This document shows, in pieces, positions 53,801 to 60,335 of a DNA stretch of 64,000 nucleotides (position 1 is its first letter; every line of letters starts with the position of its first letter). Position numbers and translations under genes: made by a program. This DNA comes from Apostichopus japonicus (Eukaryota > Echinodermata > Holothuroidea > Aspidochirotida > Stichopodidae): the NCBI RefSeq assembly GCF_037975245.1, contig NC_092581.1:20174303-20238302 (forward strand). Reading direction: 5' to 3'. Below the pieces are notes generated by a model. The model was not told where the DNA came from. It saw only the letters and a program-made list of their open reading frames with translations, and did no database searches.

Positions 53801-56800
53801 AAGGTTAGCTTAGGCACATGCCTTACAAATACATAATGCTCCAATTATTACGCACCTCGATCACTATATGGTCCATCCTCCCAAGGGGTACACCTGTCGT
53901 CGGTTTGGTTTCCGGTGTAAATAAAATCATACACACAGTCTCGGTAACCAACTGCAAGAAAAGATTGCTCGTTTAGTGGTTTGAGAACATCACCGGCATT
54001 GCATTCAGAGATTTTAACTACCAGTACCACCTAGCCGATCGTCCATCAAGCTTTCAACTTGCGGACGTTGACAGAAAACAGCCGATGCGAGCACACACGT
54101 TCAGCCGGATTATACACGTTGTACAGTTGTTATTCTGCCGATTCGAAGTAAGCTTTCTCATTCATAGGGTACGGATTGTAAAGTCAGGCCCGTTGCTGGA
54201 ATGTTTGACCGGACTATGGAATGAATATGCTTTATAATGCTTGGACCATAGAAATCCTACAAGTGGCTATGGCTTGGACACAGGTAACAAACTGTTACGG
54301 CCGTTGGCCTGCCGTTTGAAATGCGAGTTGAAAAAAGAAAACAAGAGACTGAAACATCCGTTTTGCCAAGGAGTATGAATTAAAACGTTCTCTGGTTCTT
54401 GATAATATGTCAATAGGCCATTCAGGGGCGAAGCGAGACTTCGGTTCTTAGGGGGAAGGGGACGTACGCATTTCCGGGGGGGGGGGGATGCATGACCTAT
54501 TTTCTAATCTAAATGACAATTTATGTGGGGCCTGACATGTATTTATATGGGCGCTAGGTCACTTTCAGCTCCCACTGCGTGGCTTTACCCACTGAGCCAT
54601 TTTATGCGACTTTCACCACAATTTTACCACATATGTTCCCTCATAAACTATAGTCAATTGCCGAGTTCAGCTTTGAAATAATTACCGATTAGAAAGTATA
54701 GCCATGGCCTAACAGCTGAGTCATCTATAGATGTTCACTAAAGATTTAATAAAATAAATATACAGTGAATCGACGGTCATGATACATCAATTAACGCGAT
54801 GAACTCGACGATTCAGTATCCTTTATGCCATATATAGGCCTATGAGATAAGAATAATACTTACGTGCAGGGCTTTCATCAGAGCCATCCGGGCAGTCCGG
54901 ATAACCATTCAGTTTACCAGATGCATGAATGCAACTTCCGTCATCACACTGAAAATATATCTCGTCACAAAATGCTGAGAAATGAAAGAAATCTAGTTAA
55001 AGCAATAATATGAGTTCTATTTGGTGAATCCCAGGCAGGCGGAGCTGTGGAGAAAGGAGGGGTCACTCATCCCCAGTTTTGTGAAAGTAGTTGAGAAGTA
55101 AGTTTTTTCTTCTTCTATTCTGATATATGAAAAATTAAGCGTCCGTTTGATGGAACATTTAGAGCAAGGAAAGGGCCCCTTTTAAACAGAAAAGTTGTTG
55201 AACATTCGACTATGTGGAATTTGTAGCACAAAATGCACAGAGGGGCCATTTTGAGGTGTAATTTTGCGGTTTGCTTCCTCAATTCGAAGGTCACACATGT
55301 TCCACTGTTCTTCGGAGTTTGGGCCCACGCACCACGACTCAGCTTCATTGGACCCACACCCTCCTTAAAGTCGTGAAAACTTCAACTTCAATCATGAGAA
55401 TGCTAAAATTGCAGTGGCCTATTGTAGTCCTACTATGTCATAAATAGTTGTGTATGCCGGCATTTTATCACACATCACCCATAACAACATTAATGCCATA
55501 TGTACGTAATATTTCTGCACTCCAGAACATGTACTGGTGTATTAAACTAATTAAGCCAAACGTGTAGCAACCATCTTCTAATTGGTATACTAGTCATTTA
55601 ATTACATAAAAATAAAATAAAACTGTTAGCAAACTGCTTATCCACTAGAGAGCATGTGTAAGAGAATGTGTAAAAGTAAGTTGGCCTGACATTCGATCCT
55701 AGCAGGATCTTTATTCAGAGGCAGGATCTTCTTCAGAGGCAGGATCTTCTTCAGAGGCTATTTATACATGTTAGACTGTATGCCAGGTGACCTACATGCT
55801 CATGCGCGTTGTCGTGTATATGGTGCGTTATTAGTATGATGCATATATATTGCATGATATTGAATTTGGTGCCGCGGCTGTCTGTTTGTTTTTTCCACGC
55901 TTTATTAGCCACCAAAATAAACATGGGCTTCACATTGGAGATATATGGGTTAAACTAACCAGGACATAAATCAGCATTGTAAAGAAACTGGGTCAGTCTA
56001 GTGGACGCTACGAATAACTTCACGTTGATGCAAGAGATTGATGTCCATTCAGATAAATGATATTTGTTCACCATTACAGTACATTGAAAAGCTCCTTGGT
56101 GAGTTCAAGGCCTGCATTCGGTATGCCTTTTCAGTTGAGGGACTGCCACCCTTCAATTACTTCACCTGAGTGGGATAGGCTGTAGGGTCCATCATGCAGG
56201 GGCGACGGAATAGGGTGCATTCTTGAGGGGCACACACACCGAGGGGCAGTGGGTCATATAATTTTGGAATGGAACCACACCTGCATTCTGTACAATAAAT
56301 TACAATGTTCGAATGTTTTCCCCTCTTTTTTTTGGGGGGGGGGGGGAGGGGGAGCACATATACATGCTTTTCTACTCTAAATTTTTTAAAAGACAGCTAG
56401 GGTAGGCTACTTTTTGAATTTCAATTAGTATTGTTTTGTTTTTTGCAATAAATGGGCACTTTTTAAGTAACAAAAGTATTCGTAAGCAAATGGAAAAACA
56501 TGTTCGTTTTATTACCACTAAAAGGGGCATTTATAATTTATGATTCTAAAATATTATTATTATTATTATAAGGTTGAGTTTTTGAAAATATTTTTGTGTT
56601 ATCGTTATTATCTTTTTGTCCGTGAATAATTCCCAACTATAAACTAATGCCGTGAACCGTAACGAATTTTGCTCGAATTCCAGTTAACCGAAACCAACCT
56701 GGTATTATACACTGACGTCATGTCATAACCAGTATTGACGCACATGAGGCTTGACTTATACCTGAGTTCACGGCCTTGTACTCGGGTGTTGTGATTTTGA

Positions 56801-59800
56801 AACCTGACGACCTCGCCATATTATATTTTTATATTTGTTATTGCATAGTGCCCACCACTCTTTTTATAGATTTATTAGAGATCTGTATACTTTTCGCTGT
56901 TCATTTTGTCAATAACACAACAGGTTTAACATAAATTTGATAGAAGAGATAGAAGGAATAATATGTAAAACTCATTAAGTAATTTATCTGTTTTTCGTAG
57001 TACCATTTTTCTTTGTATATTTATATCATTCAACATCTAAGTGCAAATTGTACTTATAATAAAAGGAAAAGGGAGTCTGGAATACTTTTAGTTCCTTTTC
57101 ATATGAAGATATTATATTTAGCATACACGTTGATAGGATGGAGCTAGCAAGTTCCTAAACGTTTAACCACGTGCATAGCAATTTATTCTATAGTACAATA
57201 ACAGAACTGTTCAAAAAAAAGTTAATAAAACAGTGTAACCTTTCCAACAACGCGCACCCATTAGCAGTCATGTAAACTTTGCAGTCAATTTACCAGCTGC
57301 GGACGAAAGACTTGCAAATTCTGGGGTCTGGGGTGGGATCCAGGGGCCATGCCCATGGTAGCCAGCACAAATTAGGTAGAGATCGGAGACTGGAAAATAT
57401 GGCCCACATGCATCAGTATCACACCTTACATAACCAAGAGTTCAAGAACTTAATCGTGCTATGCGTCCTATAGCTTTGCACTCCCTGGAGCCCTGCCTCG
57501 TACCCATTGGAGCCCTGCCTCGCACCCCTTGGAGCCCTGCCTTGCACCCCTAGCAGTGCATGCAAGTAATATTGAATTAAGGAAACTCCAGTCAGCACAT
57601 ACATTACTAGTTTGGTAATTTTAGTCCTTCAACTAATATTTCAAAAATGATTTTATTATGTTCGTGTTTGAATATACTTATGAATCAAATGAAGAACTAT
57701 ATAATTAAAAAAAAAACAAAAAAACAATCCAGATGCCACTTACCATTTCTAACCAAATTTATCCCCAGAGTAATCTTCAGATCTTTTGTTGCGGTTTCGA
57801 ACTTGACCCAAAATGCATTGCGCAAAAATACTTTTTTCAGCGAAAATTGGTACCCCCGAGCCTCATGATGACCGGTTCTCCTGAAGACAATGCTCGAGTT
57901 ATTAGAGAAATCATCGCCATCTCCGAGAGTTATAAAATTAATTCCTTGATCCAAACCATCTAAATATTCAATTGTGACTTCTATTAAATGATCCGGAGAC
58001 GGGTTGTGAAAAATGCCTAATAAATTAGAAGAAAGGGTAAAAAGAAGAGGAGCAGAAGAAATCACTTTAATTTCAAGAATATAAATGCATTGCATAATAA
58101 CCTTGTTTGCCTTTTTTTCATGTGCGACTTTATGGTTCAAATCTTTGATGTCGAATATCCAGTAGTAAAACCGTATCGTACCAATTTCCCCATGGCAAAG
58201 ATGTCCAGGCTTTCCCTTAATATACCTAAACAAATTTGAATCATACAAAGCAACACTTTAAAGAAACTTAATTAATGTTTGGAAGGAAAGTGACTTCATT
58301 AAATTAACAATCATACATACTTTCCTCATGTTACGTTTTGTAGATTATAAAATAATGAATCCGGTTTTTGTCATCGAGTAATACTGACAGAGATTGAAGG
58401 ATGGAGTAGTTGGGGAGGGTAGAGGGGGGGGGGGGGTTGGGGGCGGACGGGAGGACAAGGAATAACTAGGTCTAACTTTTCGCCAAAACCCACCAAACTG
58501 TGATAAAAGTATCGCTCCGCTAAAGGTAAGGAATGGGAGGTAATTGTGAAGATAAAGATCGATAACGTAATAACAATGTATTCAACCTAATCTTAAATTG
58601 AAACTGTATTAAACGATTGGCTGTAACTTGTGTCGTTTTGAAAAATTAATGAAATATTTTATAGAATAATGCTCATTCTTATTAAGAGACTGTGATTTCT
58701 AGTTACAAAAAAAATGGCTTTTCCTGATTCAGCGAGTTATTAATCTTTTAGTAATATGGACGACATATGGTTAATGTAATGTATAATTTCATTAAATATG
58801 ATATAATATAACGTAATGGAACGTAATCAAGTGTAATAATGTATAGGATGTGTAATGATGTAACAAAAAACAAGGTAATTTAAATTAATTGAATGTCATA
58901 TATTGTATTTCAAGGTAGTTTAATGTAATTTTATTCAATATGTATGCAAAGTATAAAGTAGTTTAACGTAACTTACAATGTTACGTAACTGAAAGGTAAC
59001 GTAATTGTTATGTAATGCATACTGGCGAATGTAATGCATAATGTGATTATAATGTTATGCATTATGTAATGTATAATGCGATGTTTAATATTATGGAACT
59101 AAATATGAGGTTATTTAGCGTAACGTAATGAAATACAAAATGTAATGTAATGCATAACGTGACTGTTATGTTATGCATTATGTAATGCATAATGTGATGA
59201 ACAATGTTATGTAACCAAACGTGAGATCATTTAATGTTACGTAATGAAATAAAAAATGTAATGTTTTGTACGATGTCATGTGTAGTATAGCGTAATGTAA
59301 TGTACTGGTTTTTTTATTTCATTTAAAAGCCCTGAAGGTATCAGACTTATGAATGTATGCTTAATCCTTCCTTAAGATTTAACAATATATTGTGATATAT
59401 TAATCATTATAGTATCGTTCACTTTACCTGTCCAGTTGCATTGGAATGTCCTATTGACCTCTGAGGCCAAAGGGGCAACGGGACGCTCAAAGTAGATAGT
59501 ATCCACCGTTAAGAAGTGATTCACGGACAATGTAATGTCTTCAAAAGTTTCCAAACAGAGAGGAATGACATTAAAACTCTCACTTTCAGGGCTAATCGTT
59601 TGCAACACAACTGTTAAAGAATACAGAGAAATTGAACTTTTAAAGCAAAGTCACATATATAATGATAAGTTAAAATTTATTACAGCCTGCTCCTAATGTC
59701 CAAAAGATGCATTGCCTAATAATATGACAGGCTACATATAACATAGAAAAAGGTAGAAATGAGGAAATGAAAGAGAATGGCAGGGACTAATTATTGTTAA

Positions 59801-60270
59801 ATGCCTAAAGGTAAAAAGTCCCTTTAATGACGATGAGTGTGGAAGGCCACACCCCCCCCCCCATCCCTGCGCACGCAACTCTTTATAAAGCGACCAGTGG
59901 TTTCATTTTAATCCATGCTGTATGGACAAACGGATTTGTTTACGTGCGATATAGTAAGTGCCGTTGTCAGGTCAACTGTAAACTTAAGTGGTCACAATCA
60001 AAGGAAACACATAGTTTTTAAGTGATATTTAAATGGGTACTTGGCCTTTGTCTTGTACGTGAACTATACCCATGATATAGTGATTGTCATGACCATGATT
60101 TTAATGATCTACTGGTAGGCCTACACAACCATATCCTTCTGCACAAGAGTATGAACTAATAGAAAATGAAGGCTGATATATTCCATTATTACTTCCTCTT
60201 GTCGAAATATTGACCTTCCTTGTCTTAGTCTATATATCATGAGTGACCGGTATACACACGCACACACACC

Positions 60271-60335
<65 letters not shown>

